From contig NZ_CP092712.1 of assembly GCF_023983475.1 (NCBI RefSeq), positions 1,984,001 to 2,048,000 on the forward strand: a stretch of 64,000 nucleotides of DNA, in the 5' to 3' direction. Made by a program: the position numbers and the translations under genes. Origin of the DNA: Aliivibrio fischeri ATCC 7744 = JCM 18803 = DSM 507 (lineage in GTDB: Bacteria; Pseudomonadota; Gammaproteobacteria; Enterobacterales; Vibrionaceae). A model generated the notes under the pieces. It had not been told where the DNA came from and ran no database searches. It saw only the letters and a list, made by a program, of their open reading frames with translations. Below are positions 37,391-46,942 of the stretch, piece by piece (position 1 is the first letter of the stretch; the number at the start of each line of letters is the position of its first letter).

Positions 37391-37833
37391 TAGGGCATTC
37401 TACTGCTATATTCTCATTTGATGAAATTTTTTTAACTCAGATCTAAATAATGAAGATTGCTGCGATTTCATCTGACTGTTATAGTTGCACTCTGAAATTA
37501 GCCCAGATGGCTATTTCTTCACCTTGGTGAGCATAAAAGCACCAACACGAACTAAAAATATACTGCTCAAACGCAGTGATGCAGCAATTGGCGTAAGACA
37601 TCTGTACTGCTTTGAGTTTTTTTGCTTGTTATGCCTAAACCATTTTTGATGTTTTAACGACCGTGAATTATTGCGGATCAGCACTGTTGATTAATGGTGT
37701 TGATGTGGATTGTGCCCTAGAGCATCCCTGAGTTCCAGCCGTGAGGCTGCACATGTAATCAGCCTTGGGATCTGGCACCATTTGAAATGGATTAAGATAC
37801 ACAAGCTCGACAATTTGTAATGAGTATTCACTA
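37391..37833 (+). promoter_or_regulatory. rne promoter and long 5' UTR (rne5-type)
   Basis: 443-bp gap between divergent rluC and rne. The distal half is GC-richer than other gaps and contains hairpins, such as GGCTG-CACATGTAAT-CAGCC at about 37746-37765. In E. coli the 361-nt rne leader lets RNase E cut its own mRNA for autoregulation; position and structure suggest the same here. Confidence 0.65.
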
Positions 37834-40818
37834 ATGAAAAGAATGTTGATTAACGCAACCCAAAAGGAAGAGTTGCGCGTCGCATTAGTTGATGGCCAAC
37901 GCCTTTTCGATCTAGATATCGAAAGTCCTGGTCACGAATCTAAAAAAGCTAATATTTATAAAGGCAAAATCACACGTATCGAACCAAGCTTGGAAGCAGC
38001 TTTTGTTGATTACGGCGCTGATCGCCATGGTTTCCTTCCCCTTAAGGAAATCGCAAAAGAATATTTCCCTCAAGGCTACACATATCAAGGTCGTCCAAAC
38101 ATTAAGGACGTTTTGAAAGAAGGCCAAGAAGTTATTGTTCAAGTTGAAAAAGAAGAGCGCGGAAACAAAGGCGCAGCTTTAACAACGTTCATCTCTCTTG
38201 CTGGTAGTTACCTTGTTCTTATGCCAAACAACCCTCGTGCTGGCGGTATTTCTCGTCGTATCGAAGGTGAAGAGCGCACTCAATTAAAAGCAGCATTAAG
38301 CACATTAGAACTACCTCAAGGTATGGGACTAATTGTACGTACTGCAGGTGTTGGCAAATCAGCTGAAGAACTTGAGTGGGATTTAAATGTTCTACTGAAC
38401 CACTGGGAAGCGGTTAAACATGCTTCTGAATCAAACCAAGCTCCTTTCCTAATTCACCAAGAAAGTAACGTAATTGTTCGCGCAATTCGTGATTACTTAC
38501 GTCGTGATATTGGTGAAATCTTAATTGATAGCCCGAAAATCTTTGACCGTGCACGTCAACATATTCAACTTATTCGTCCAGATTTCTTATCTCGCGTTAA
38601 GCTGTATGAAGGCGAAGTTCCTCTGTTTAGTCACTACCAAATCGAAAGCCAAATTGAATCGGCATTTGAGCGTGAAGTTCGTCTTCCATCTGGTGGTTCT
38701 ATCGTTATTGACCCAACAGAAGCACTAACATCAATTGATATCAACTCTGCTCGTGCAACGAAAGGCGGTGATATTGAAGAAACAGCACTAAATACAAACC
38801 TTGAAGCTGCTGACGAAATTGCACGTCAATTACGTTTACGTGACTTAGGTGGTTTAGTCGTTATCGACTTTATCGACATGACGCCAGTTCGTCACCAACG
38901 TGAAGTTGAAAACCGTATGCGTGAAGCCGTTCGTATGGATCGTGCTCGTGTTCAAATCGGTCGTATTTCTCGCTTCGGTCTTCTAGAAATGTCTCGCCAG
39001 CGCTTAAGTCCATCTTTAGCAGAAGCAAGCCACCATATTTGTCCTCGTTGTACGGGTACTGGTGTGGTTCGTGATAACGAATCTCTAGCACTGTCTGTTC
39101 TACGTTTAATTGAAGAAGAATCATTAAAAGACAATACAACACAAGTTCTTGCTGTTGTGCCTGTTTCTATTGCTTCTTATTTATTAAATGAAAAACGTCG
39201 CTCAGTTCAACACATTGAAAAATTCCATGATGTTCGCGTAATTATTGTTCCTAACTCTGATATGGAAACGCCTCACTTTGAAGTGATCCGTATCCGTGAT
39301 GGTGAAGAGCAAGAGATGCTGTCTTACCTTCTTCCTAAGAAGCTAGAAGCACTACGTGAAGCTGAATCAAAAGAAGCTCCAGTTGTAAATATTGCTCCTA
39401 AGAAACGTGAAGAACCTGTTCTTCAAGGTTTCAGTGCACCAACTCAGGCTGCACCAGTTGCTAAAGCGCAACCAGAGAAAAAAGCAGAAGCAAAAACTGA
39501 AGAAAAACCTGGCATTATCAGCCGTTTCTTCAAAGCAATTGCTAACTTCTTCTCAGCTCCTGATGCATCAGAAAAAACTGAAAAGAAAGTTGAAGAAGAG
39601 AAACCAGCTCAACCTCAACGTCGTAATCAAAATCGTAATAATGATCGTCGTCGTAATAACGAAAACGGTCGTAATAACCGCAACAACCGTCGTAACGGCA
39701 ATGATAACCGTAACGAAAATCGTCGTGGTAAAAAACAAGACGATGCGAATGCAACAACAGGTAAGCAAGTTAAAGCAAATGATAACAAGCCAGCTAAACA
39801 ACCTAAAGTGCGCAAAGAAATTGCAGAACAAGGTCTTAAATTAGCGGCTGATGCACAACAAGCTCCTGCTCAAAATACTGAGAAACAAACTGAAAAACGT
39901 GAAAAAACGGCACAAGTTAAACAACGTCGTCAACGTCGTCAGTTACAGAAGAAAGTACGTACAGGTAAAGCGGTTGAAGCTGAAACAGATGCAGTTGTAG
40001 TAACAGCGCCAGTAGAAGCACAACAGCCAAATACTGAAGTAAATACAGAGAAAAACACTGAACGTAAAGAAGGCCAACGTCGTAATCGTCGTTCACCTCG
40101 TCACCTTCGTGCAAGTGGTCAACGCCGTCGTCGTCGCGATCGTCGCCCTGTAAATCCTTCACGCTTATCGTCTGGTGTTGCATCACCTGAAATGGCAATG
40201 GGCAAAGCTTATCCTGATTTCGCGCGTATTCTTGAAATGAAGCAAGCGAAACAACGCCAACAAGAGAAATTCGTAGATAACGAAACTCAAGCGGCTCAAG
40301 ATAAAGCACCAAAAGTTAAAGTTCAAATCGGTGGCGTTGCTTTCCCTGAAATGGCTATGGGTAAAGTATTACTTCCTTATGTTGAGGCATCTGTTGCTCC
40401 AATTAAAGAAGCGGTACAAACTCCTGTTGTTGAAGAAGTGAAAGAGACAACTCCGGCACCAGTTGCAGTTGAAGCAACAGTCACTGAAGCTCCAATCGCT
40501 ACTCCTGTAGTAGACGTCGTAGCAGAAGCACCTGTTAAACCAGCGGCAGAAGTAAATGAAATTGCTGTAGCAGCTGTAGAAACCGTTGTTGAAGTTGAAG
40601 AAGTACAACCTGTTGTTGAAACTAAGGTTGCTCCAAAAACTCAATACAAAGGACATGCTTCTTCTGGTATGACGAAAGCAACAGGGCCAACAGAGATTAA
40701 AGAGATCACTGTTACTGCTGCTGAATTCAGAACAGAGCGCTTTGCACCTAAGCAGGCGGGCAGCCAAACAGCCACTTCTCAAGCAAGTGCTGCAATGGCA
40801 AAAACGGCAGGTTTATAA
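37834..40818 (+). CDS. rne: Ribonuclease E
   Basis: 994-residue endoribonuclease and degradosome scaffold. N-terminal S1 domain (about 35-125), 5'-sensor and RNase H-like parts, DNase I-like catalytic domain with Asp in [11 protein letters not shown] and VVIDFIDM, and the zinc-link C403/C406 (CPRCTGTG). The C-terminal half is disordered: an amphipathic segment [12 protein letters not shown] (about 565-580) for membrane binding, Arg/Asn-rich RNA-binding tracts (about 590-640, 740-775), and a PNPase-type end [13 protein letters not shown]. Two similar PEMAMGK segments occur near residues 785 and 837. Strand bias and codon use are ordinary. Confidence 0.97.
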   Translation: MKRMLINATQKEELRVALVDGQRLFDLDIESPGHESKKANIYKGKITRIEPSLEAAFVDYGADRHGFLPLKEIAKEYFPQGYTYQGRPNIKDVLKEGQEVIVQVEKEERGNKGAALTTFISLAGSYLVLMPNNPRAGGISRRIEGEERTQLKAALSTLELPQGMGLIVRTAGVGKSAEELEWDLNVLLNHWEAVKHASESNQAPFLIHQESNVIVRAIRDYLRRDIGEILIDSPKIFDRARQHIQLIRPDFLSRVKLYEGEVPLFSHYQIESQIESAFEREVRLPSGGSIVIDPTEALTSIDINSARATKGGDIEETALNTNLEAADEIARQLRLRDLGGLVVIDFIDMTPVRHQREVENRMREAVRMDRARVQIGRISRFGLLEMSRQRLSPSLAEASHHICPRCTGTGVVRDNESLALSVLRLIEEESLKDNTTQVLAVVPVSIASYLLNEKRRSVQHIEKFHDVRVIIVPNSDMETPHFEVIRIRDGEEQEMLSYLLPKKLEALREAESKEAPVVNIAPKKREEPVLQGFSAPTQAAPVAKAQPEKKAEAKTEEKPGIISRFFKAIANFFSAPDASEKTEKKVEEEKPAQPQRRNQNRNNDRRRNNENGRNNRNNRRNGNDNRNENRRGKKQDDANATTGKQVKANDNKPAKQPKVRKEIAEQGLKLAADAQQAPAQNTEKQTEKREKTAQVKQRRQRRQLQKKVRTGKAVEAETDAVVVTAPVEAQQPNTEVNTEKNTERKEGQRRNRRSPRHLRASGQRRRRRDRRPVNPSRLSSGVASPEMAMGKAYPDFARILEMKQAKQRQQEKFVDNETQAAQDKAPKVKVQIGGVAFPEMAMGKVLLPYVEASVAPIKEAVQTPVVEEVKETTPAPVAVEATVTEAPIATPVVDVVAEAPVKPAAEVNEIAVAAVETVVEVEEVQPVVETKVAPKTQYKGHASSGMTKATGPTEIKEITVTAAEFRTERFAPKQAGSQTATSQASAAMAKTAGL

Positions 40819-40860
40819 TTTTTTAGGCAAACACCTTTAAAATAAATAACCAATAAAATT

Positions 40861-40897
40861 AAGCAAGTTACGTTTCGACGTAACTTGCTTTTTTTAT
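40861..40897 (+). terminator. rne terminator
   Basis: AAGCAAGTTACGT-TTCG-ACGTAACTTGCTT stem followed by TTTTTTATA. Confidence 0.92.
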
Positions 40898-40994
40898 ATC
40901 TAATTCCGAATAAACATTGAAGTTCATCACGCTTTTCTGTACGATTCGCCGCACACTATGCTTGAAAAACAACCAAAGAAGATATCTAAAAAAC

Positions 40995-42542
40995 ATGTTT
41001 GAATTTCCAAAATTTTCTAATCATTCTGTAAAGAATGATGTCTTATCAGGTCTAACCGTTGCGCTAGCCTTGGTACCTGAAGCTGTAGCTTTTGCTTTTG
41101 TAGCAGGTGTTGACCCAATGGTTGGTCTATATGCAGCATTCATCGTAGGCTTAATTACTTCTCTTATTGGCGGCCGCCCAGGTATGATTTCTGGTGCTAC
41201 AGGTGCGATGGCAGTTGTAATGGTTAGCTTAGTAGCAGTTCACGGCGTTCAATACCTTTTTGCTGCCATTATGCTCGCCGGTATTCTTCAAATTTCAGCT
41301 GGTTTATTTAAGCTTGGTAAGTTCATCCGTATCGTGCCTCACCCAGTAATGATAGGGTTTGTGAACGGCCTTGCTATTGTTATCTTCCTTGCTCAACTTG
41401 GTCAATTTAAAGCACCCGATGCATTAGGTAATCTGGATTGGCTTCAAGGCGATCAAATGATGTTAATGCTGGGTCTTGTTGCTGTAACTATGGCTATCAT
41501 TCATTTCTTACCAAAGTTAACAACTGCAGTTCCATCATCATTGGTTGCTATTATTGTTGTTACAGGCTTAGTGCAAGGTTTAGATTTAGATACTCGTACT
41601 GTAGTAGATTTTCTACGTACAATGAGTGGTAATGATACCGCGACACTTGCGGGATCTTTACCAACATTTGCATTACCGGTTGTTCCTCTTTCATTAGAAA
41701 CACTTTACATCATCTTCCCATATGCGCTTATCTTAGCGGCAATTGGTCTTATCGAATCCCTTCTAACATTAACGGTAATTGATGAGATGACAGGTACTCG
41801 TGGTCAATCAAACCGTGAATGTGTTGGTCAAGGTGTAGCAAACATCACTTGTTCTGTGTTTGGCGCTATGGGCGGTTGTGCAATGATTGGTCAATCAATG
41901 ATTAACGTAAACTCTGGTGGTCGTGGTCGTTTATCTGGCATCGTAGCCGCGGTAATGCTGTTAGTCTTCATCCTATTTGCTTCTTCACTAATTGAGATGA
42001 TCCCTCTAGCTGCTCTTGTTGGTGTTATGTTCATGGTAGTTATTGGTACATTTGAATGGGCAACATTCAAACTGGCACGTCGTGTACCAAAACAAGACTT
42101 CTTCGTGATTGTACTAGTAACGGTAGTAACTGTGTTTACTGACCTTGCGGTAGCTGTGGCAGTAGGTGTGATTGCATCAGCACTTATGTTTGCATGGCAA
42201 CACGCTAAACATATCTTCTCTACAAACTCTGTAAACGAAGAAGGTTCTAAGGTTTATGAAATTAATGGTCCAATTTTCTTTGGCTCAGCAGCAAACTTCT
42301 TAGAGTTATTCGACGTTGAAAATGATCCTCAAGACATCATTATTGACTTCGCAGCATCACGTGTTGTTGACCATTCAGCTATTGAAGCCGTTGATACTAT
42401 CGCTGAGCGTTACTCTAAAGCAGGTAAAAAAGTACATCTTCGTCACTTAAGCCAAGATTGCCATGCACTTCTAAACAAGGCAGGCAGCTTAATTGAGATC
42501 AATGTACAAGAAGACCCTATCTATAAAGTTGTGAGCCAGTAA
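40995..42542 (+). CDS. SulP-family anion transporter with STAS domain
   Basis: SLC26/SulP permease of 515 aa from the ATG at 40995 (the frame runs back to a TTG at 40917, which lies close to the rne terminator and lacks support). About 12-14 membrane segments, with the family stretch [22 protein letters not shown] at the start given as two parts ([16 protein letters not shown]), followed by a C-terminal STAS domain (about 405-510) beginning [13 protein letters not shown]. Substrate may be sulfate, bicarbonate or another anion; not determinable. Monocistronic with a terminator at 42577. Confidence 0.9.
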   Translation: MFEFPKFSNHSVKNDVLSGLTVALALVPEAVAFAFVAGVDPMVGLYAAFIVGLITSLIGGRPGMISGATGAMAVVMVSLVAVHGVQYLFAAIMLAGILQISAGLFKLGKFIRIVPHPVMIGFVNGLAIVIFLAQLGQFKAPDALGNLDWLQGDQMMLMLGLVAVTMAIIHFLPKLTTAVPSSLVAIIVVTGLVQGLDLDTRTVVDFLRTMSGNDTATLAGSLPTFALPVVPLSLETLYIIFPYALILAAIGLIESLLTLTVIDEMTGTRGQSNRECVGQGVANITCSVFGAMGGCAMIGQSMINVNSGGRGRLSGIVAAVMLLVFILFASSLIEMIPLAALVGVMFMVVIGTFEWATFKLARRVPKQDFFVIVLVTVVTVFTDLAVAVAVGVIASALMFAWQHAKHIFSTNSVNEEGSKVYEINGPIFFGSAANFLELFDVENDPQDIIIDFAASRVVDHSAIEAVDTIAERYSKAGKKVHLRHLSQDCHALLNKAGSLIEINVQEDPIYKVVSQ

Positions 42543-42576
42543 TTAGGCACATAACTCAAATTCATTGATAGACTTT

Positions 42577-42613
42577 AAAAATCCCGATATGGTTCTCCTA
42601 TCGGGATTTTTTA
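42577..42613 (+). terminator. SulP gene terminator
   Basis: AAAAATCCCGATA / TATCGGGATTTTT stem, 9-base loop, T-run. Confidence 0.92.
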
Positions 42614-42642
42614 TATTCACCTTTCTTTTAATGGAATAAAAC

Positions 42643-43248
42643 ATGACTGAACAAGATAAAAAAGACGAACGTTATAAACAACGACAAGAAAAAATTAAAA
42701 ACAACGTTGATAAACGTGTGGCTGAGGCTCAAGAAGAAAAAGGTCTACTCTTAATCATTACAGGAAATGGTAAAGGCAAAACCACAGCAGGTTTTGGTAC
42801 TGTCGCTAGAGCGGTTGGTCATGGACTTAGTTGCGTAGTCGCGCAATTTATCAAAGGCACTTGGGATTGCGGTGAACGAAACTTATTAGAAATGCATAAC
42901 GTGCCATTCTATGTAATGAAAACTGGCTTTACTTGGAATACTCAAGATAAAGAATCGGATACAAAAGCAGCTCAAGCCGTATGGACAGAATGTAAAAAAG
43001 CGCTCGAAGATGATTCTATCGATTTAGTTTTACTTGATGAAATGACGTATATGGTCACCTATGGCTATATTGATTTGGAAGAATTAAAGATAGCGCTATC
43101 TAATCGCCCTAAAATGCAATCTGTCGTAATTACAGGGCGAGCAGCCCATCGTGAGTTAATTGAAATGGCAGATACCGTTTCTGAAGTGCGAAGTGTTAAA
43201 CATGCATTCGATTCTGGTATTAAAGCATTAAAAGGCATTGATTGGTAA
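42643..43248 (+). CDS. cobO: Cob(I)yrinic acid a,c-diamide adenosyltransferase
   Basis: 201-residue ATP:corrinoid adenosyltransferase of the CobA/CobO/BtuR type. It adds the 5'-deoxyadenosyl group of B12 and is needed for salvage of scavenged corrinoids. P-loop GNGKGKTT (41-48), with VAQFIKG and DEMTY (Walker B-like, about 132) as further marks, and an N-terminal charged helix. No other cobalamin genes are adjacent, which fits a salvage role (btuR). Ends at a hairpin. Confidence 0.94.
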   Translation: MTEQDKKDERYKQRQEKIKNNVDKRVAEAQEEKGLLLIITGNGKGKTTAGFGTVARAVGHGLSCVVAQFIKGTWDCGERNLLEMHNVPFYVMKTGFTWNTQDKESDTKAAQAVWTECKKALEDDSIDLVLLDEMTYMVTYGYIDLEELKIALSNRPKMQSVVITGRAAHRELIEMADTVSEVRSVKHAFDSGIKALKGIDW

Positions 43249-43260
43249 TAGCTCAAACAA

Positions 43261-43299
43261 AAATGGCCTACAATCTTAATAATGCAGGCCATTTCTTTA
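43261..43299. terminator. Bidirectional terminator cobO / asmA-like
   Basis: AAATGGCCT / AGGCCATTT stem with a 16-base loop, followed by CTTTAT; between convergent genes. Confidence 0.7.
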
Positions 43300-43319
43300 T
43301 ATGATGCTATAACTCAAAC

Positions 43320-45461
43320 TTAATTAAAAAGTCCTTTAAGTAATTTATTTGCTGCATCTTTTACTTTTTCATCTTTAATCTTATCGCCATATTTTTCTTC
43401 TAGCTTCTCAATACCACGATCAATTTCCTTTTGTGCCTTTTGTTTCATCACATCATCGAATTCAAGTTTATATTTAGGATTTGTCCAAGATCCCGTTACT
43501 CGAATTGGAATCGTCACATCTTTTAGATCGTCAATATCCTTACCGCCCTGCCCCTTCAATGTACCCACAATAGATGTTTTAATCAGCATGTTTGCTGTTT
43601 CATTCACATAATGTGCAGAACCTTCGCCATGAATACGAAGCAAAGGAGAGACCATCTTAATATTTTTAGTTGTTGCATTACCGTTTGCTAGATAAAAGTC
43701 AGCAGTAAGGGCACTGAAGTCTGTTTTTTCAGCTTCTTCGCTTCCTTTAACCTTTTCACCTTTAATTTTTGCATAAGTAGTGCGGATTAATAACGGAATG
43801 TTAATACCATTTACAGCACCATCAGCAAAGTTAATCGAAGCTTTCCCTTTAAGGTTTTGCTTAAGTGCTGTTGGTTTTAAACTTTTTCCTGATGCATTAA
43901 TTGCTATATTACCAGTACCTTCTATAAGACTTTCACCCATAACATCCGTTAATAAAGGCGCAACTTTTACTCCTTTAATCGTCTGTTTAACGCTATAAGT
44001 CGGTACTGATTTTCGAGCATCAAGCGTTGCCGTCATATCAATTCCACCACTGTATAAATCAGAATGAAATTTCGTTAATTTCAATACACCACGATTAACA
44101 GAGAACACAGACGTCACATTCTGCATTTTTGCGTTATTCGCTTTAAATTTATCAATAATGATTGAACCCGCAACATCTAACGTTTTCAATGCACTTAAGT
44201 CAGGTTCCACTTCTTTTACTGGTGTAGATGATGCTTTTGTTGATGTATTTGAATCTACTGTTTTAGATGACTCATCTTTTGGTAACGTTGCTAGTAAAGC
44301 ATCAACATCAATACTTGGGCTACGTAGATCAAAGCGAACTTTAGGAATATCATTTAATTGAACGCTCAGCTTACCAGTAAAATCGGTATCGACCGCTGAT
44401 AAAGCAAGCTTGTCTATCTTCAAGAACGATTTGTTTAGATCAAAGGAACTATTAAATCCAATAACAGCGGTCACATCTTCATTTGGAATGCCTTTTCCCT
44501 TCACATTGTTAGTACTTGTGAATTCTTTGATTTTAATTAGGTCTAACGCTTTTGGTACATAAAGAGCAAATGTTGAATTCGAATTAACCTCTAAATTATT
44601 TGCTTTACCTTTTGCTTTTAAAGCTAAATTAGCCCATTTATCAAAAGAAAATTGATCAATCGTAAAGGTAATATCATTAAATTTATTTACGGCATCAGCA
44701 TACGAAGCATTAAATTCAACATTCTTAAATGAAGCATCATCTAGCGTTTCAGCTATATTAAGCTCTGTTTTACCTTTTAGTGCGACTTTTTGCTTACCTA
44801 AATCACCTTTTAAGTCAAAGTTTAACTCAGCCCACTGTCCCGGAATGAACTGTGAAAGAGATAAATTCATATCACTAAAGTGAATTTTTGAACCTGCTTT
44901 ATCATCTTGGATAAGCACTTCAGCATTAGTTAAAGCAATACCTTGTAACGAGACTTTCCAGCCATTGAATTCTGTACTTGTTGCTGACGATGCTTCTGAC
45001 TTAACGTCAGATTCTTCTGCTGGAGCAGTTGGATTATTATTTTCTACTTTTGGTGTTTCTTTTTTAGCAACAAGACCATCTAAATTAGTCACGCCATTCT
45101 TTAATGTATGTAACGTAAATGAAGCCCCATCCAAAGTAATAAGACCGATACTAACTTCATGTTGAAATAAAGGACGAACATTAAGATCAAGTATCGCATT
45201 ATCGAATGAGACTAAGTTTGGCTCCACAAATCCTTCAGGGTTACTTAATGCCATCTTACCAATAGAGAAACCTACTGACGGAAAAAAACGCCATTCAATA
45301 TCACCATCAATCGTTAATTGACGACCTGTTTGCGCTTCAACTTGTTCTGTTATCAACGGTTTAAATTCATTAGGGTTAACAAGTAACACTAATACCAATA
45401 CGGCACCGATTACAGCAATAAACGGTATACTAATTAATAGGGCTATTTTCTTCACGGCCAA
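43320..45461 (-). CDS. asmA: AsmA-family envelope protein
   Basis: 713-residue protein with one N-terminal membrane anchor (about residues 5-30) and a long periplasmic beta-rich part. AsmA N-domain features include the LTIDGDIEWRFFPSVGFSIG stretch near residue 49, and the C-terminal AsmA_2 part includes KGKASINFADGAVNGI. AsmA-type proteins form bridge-like structures that take part in phospholipid transport to the outer membrane and influence its assembly. A Ser/Thr-rich low-complexity spacer occurs at about 135-160. It is separated from udk by the IS element. Length somewhat above E. coli AsmA (617). Confidence 0.9.
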   Translation of the reverse strand: MAVKKIALLISIPFIAVIGAVLVLVLLVNPNEFKPLITEQVEAQTGRQLTIDGDIEWRFFPSVGFSIGKMALSNPEGFVEPNLVSFDNAILDLNVRPLFQHEVSIGLITLDGASFTLHTLKNGVTNLDGLVAKKETPKVENNNPTAPAEESDVKSEASSATSTEFNGWKVSLQGIALTNAEVLIQDDKAGSKIHFSDMNLSLSQFIPGQWAELNFDLKGDLGKQKVALKGKTELNIAETLDDASFKNVEFNASYADAVNKFNDITFTIDQFSFDKWANLALKAKGKANNLEVNSNSTFALYVPKALDLIKIKEFTSTNNVKGKGIPNEDVTAVIGFNSSFDLNKSFLKIDKLALSAVDTDFTGKLSVQLNDIPKVRFDLRSPSIDVDALLATLPKDESSKTVDSNTSTKASSTPVKEVEPDLSALKTLDVAGSIIIDKFKANNAKMQNVTSVFSVNRGVLKLTKFHSDLYSGGIDMTATLDARKSVPTYSVKQTIKGVKVAPLLTDVMGESLIEGTGNIAINASGKSLKPTALKQNLKGKASINFADGAVNGINIPLLIRTTYAKIKGEKVKGSEEAEKTDFSALTADFYLANGNATTKNIKMVSPLLRIHGEGSAHYVNETANMLIKTSIVGTLKGQGGKDIDDLKDVTIPIRVTGSWTNPKYKLEFDDVMKQKAQKEIDRGIEKLEEKYGDKIKDEKVKDAANKLLKGLFN

Positions 45462-45583
45462 AATCCATCTAATTGTTCTTAAATAGTAACGATAGTGTTA
45501 AGTATGCCATCAGTTAAGCATAATAAACATGAGCTTATCGATAGTTATACATTGGAGTATAGCGAAATTATAAGGTATGAGAC

Positions 45584-45617
45584 AAAAAAAAGGCCGACAT
45601 AATTGCCGGCCCTTTTA
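45584..45617 (-). terminator. Displaced udk terminator
   Basis: On the minus strand AAAAGGGCCG-loop-CGGCCTTTTTTTT (one bulged G). It faces the minus strand but has no gene immediately before it except across the IS. It is the most likely original terminator of udk, now 1.3 kb away. Confidence 0.7.
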
Positions 45618-45635
45618 AAGATAAATGTCTGTCTC

Positions 45636-45664
45636 GTCCTGAAATGTGTTTACACATTTAGGAC
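45636..45664 (+). promoter_or_regulatory. IS left-end hairpin sequestering orfA ribosome site
   Basis: GTCCTGAAATGTGT-TT-ACACATTTAGGAC, 13 bp paired with one bulged base, then TTTTAT. The right arm includes AGGA, the orfA Shine-Dalgarno, seven bases before its ATG. Incoming transcripts would fold and hide it, and the T-run may also terminate them. Confidence 0.7.
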
Positions 45665-45670
45665 TTTTAT

Positions 45671-46069
45671 ATGACAAATCAAGAAAAAACAAAGAATAAG
45701 CGAACTCAACGCGATTATTCATTAGGCTTTAAATTGCAGCTTGTTGCCGCTATAGAAAAAGGCGATATGACCTATAAGCAAGCTCAAAACATTTATGGCA
45801 TTCAAGGTCGATCTACCGTACTTACTTGGTTAAGAAAACACGGTAAGATGGACTGGTCTCAATCACCTAAGATTATTATGCCTAAATCCCCGAAAGCGAA
45901 AGAATCGCCTGCACAAAAAATTAAACGTTTAGAGCGAGAGCTTGATGATGAAAGAATGCGTAATTTATTACTTAATGAAGTAGTGAATATCATGGACGCA
46001 GAACATGGTGCAGGCCTTAGAAAAAAGTATATTGCCAAGGAGCAAGAAGTCTTCAAAAGCAGAAAATGA
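45671..46069 (+). CDS. IS3-family transposase OrfA
   Basis: 132-residue DNA-binding part of the transposase. HTH region at about 18-60 (SLGFKLQLVAAIEKGDMTYK, then RSTVLTWLRKHG) and a leucine-zipper-like coiled coil at about 80-110 (AQKIKRLERELDDERMRN). It binds the inverted repeats. The stop TGA overlaps the ATG of orfB in ATGA, so OrfB is made by coupling or a -1 frameshift; no obvious A6G slippery site is visible. Confidence 0.93.
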   Translation: MTNQEKTKNKRTQRDYSLGFKLQLVAAIEKGDMTYKQAQNIYGIQGRSTVLTWLRKHGKMDWSQSPKIIMPKSPKAKESPAQKIKRLERELDDERMRNLLLNEVVNIMDAEHGAGLRKKYIAKEQEVFKSRK

Positions 46070-46899
46070 TCAGCTTAGAGCGAGCTAGTCAGCTACTTGG
46101 CATTACAAGACAATGTATATACCAACAAGAACGTAGAGCTCTGAAACGTGCCGTTGAACTTTCACCGGTTAAAAATATGGTGCAAGAAATTCGTCGATAT
46201 ATGCCTCGTATTGGAGGTAAAAAATTATATTTTTTACTTAAGCCCAAATTCATCACTCATGGCATAAAGTTAGGCAGAGATAACTTTTTTTCCTATTTAA
46301 GAAATGAGTGCTTATTAGTAAAACCTAAACGAAGTTATACAAAAACTACCTATAGTAAGCATTGGATGAAAAAACATCCTAATTTACTTAAAGAAGTAAC
46401 ACCTCAAGCATCTGAAGAGGTTTTTGTTAGTGATATCACTTACGTTCAATCACAAAAAGGTATTCATTATTTATCTTTAGTAACAGATGCTTATAGTCGA
46501 AAGATAATGGGATATGAATTAAGTGATGAAATGAAAGCTACTGATGTAGTCAAAGCTCTTGATATGGCGATAGATAGCCGTCAATATCAAAGGAGTACGA
46601 TTCATCATTCAGACCGAGGATTACAGTATTGTTCAAAGGTTTATCAGGAAAAATTGAATAAAAATGATATTAAGCCATCAATGACGGATGGTTATGATTG
46701 CTATCAAAATGCATTAGCAGAGCGAATAAATGGGATACTTAAACAAGAGTTTCTTTTGTATGACTGTAAAGATTTAGAGGAGTTAAGGCATTTAGTTGAA
46801 GAATCTATTTTTATTTATAATGAAATGCGGCCACATTTAAGCTTGGGAATGAGTACACCAAATCAAGTACACAAAAAAGCCAAGTGCGTACGCACTTAG
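46066..46899 (+). CDS. IS3-family transposase OrfB (DDE integrase)
   Basis: 277-residue catalytic subunit with an rve integrase core. D123 (VSDITYV), D183 (HHSDRGLQY) and E219 (NALAERINGILK) make the DD(35)E triad, with K226 seven residues after the Glu as usual. An HTH_21-like region precedes it (about 35-85). A 16-bp perfect palindrome AAGTGCGTACGCACTT lies at the 3' end of the gene. All catalytic residues are present, so it is predicted functional. Confidence 0.94.
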   Translation: MISLERASQLLGITRQCIYQQERRALKRAVELSPVKNMVQEIRRYMPRIGGKKLYFLLKPKFITHGIKLGRDNFFSYLRNECLLVKPKRSYTKTTYSKHWMKKHPNLLKEVTPQASEEVFVSDITYVQSQKGIHYLSLVTDAYSRKIMGYELSDEMKATDVVKALDMAIDSRQYQRSTIHHSDRGLQYCSKVYQEKLNKNDIKPSMTDGYDCYQNALAERINGILKQEFLLYDCKDLEELRHLVEESIFIYNEMRPHLSLGMSTPNQVHKKAKCVRT

Positions 46900-46942
46900 C
46901 TTTCAATTAAAAATCGTCAACGTATTTTAGGACGAGACAGTC

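Larger units (their letters stand above)
45630..46939 (+). mobile_element. Complete IS3-family insertion sequence
   Basis: 1310 bp, ends TGTCTCGTCCT with imperfect inverted repeats of about 24 bp (45630-45655 and 46914-46939; four mismatches in the first 24 positions). Flanked by a 3-bp direct repeat GTC (45627-45629 and 46940-46942). Carries orfA and orfB with a 4-bp overlap. Both genes are intact, so it may be active. The left end contains a strong hairpin (45636-45664). The family is clear; the subgroup and name were not determined. Confidence 0.93.

Noticed and set aside
39542-39844. Several long frames, on both strands, across the rne tail
   Set aside because: They are shadows of the Arg/Asn-rich repeat codons of RNase E; composition is extreme and no start signals exist.
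40917-40994. A 26-residue extension of the SulP transporter starting with TTG
   Set aside because: Not hydrophobic in a useful way, and lies in the short spacer right behind the rne terminator.
46050-46075. A programmed frameshift signal at the orfA/orfB junction
   Set aside because: No A6/A7 slippery run at the overlap; the ATGA arrangement alone is sufficient for coupled translation.
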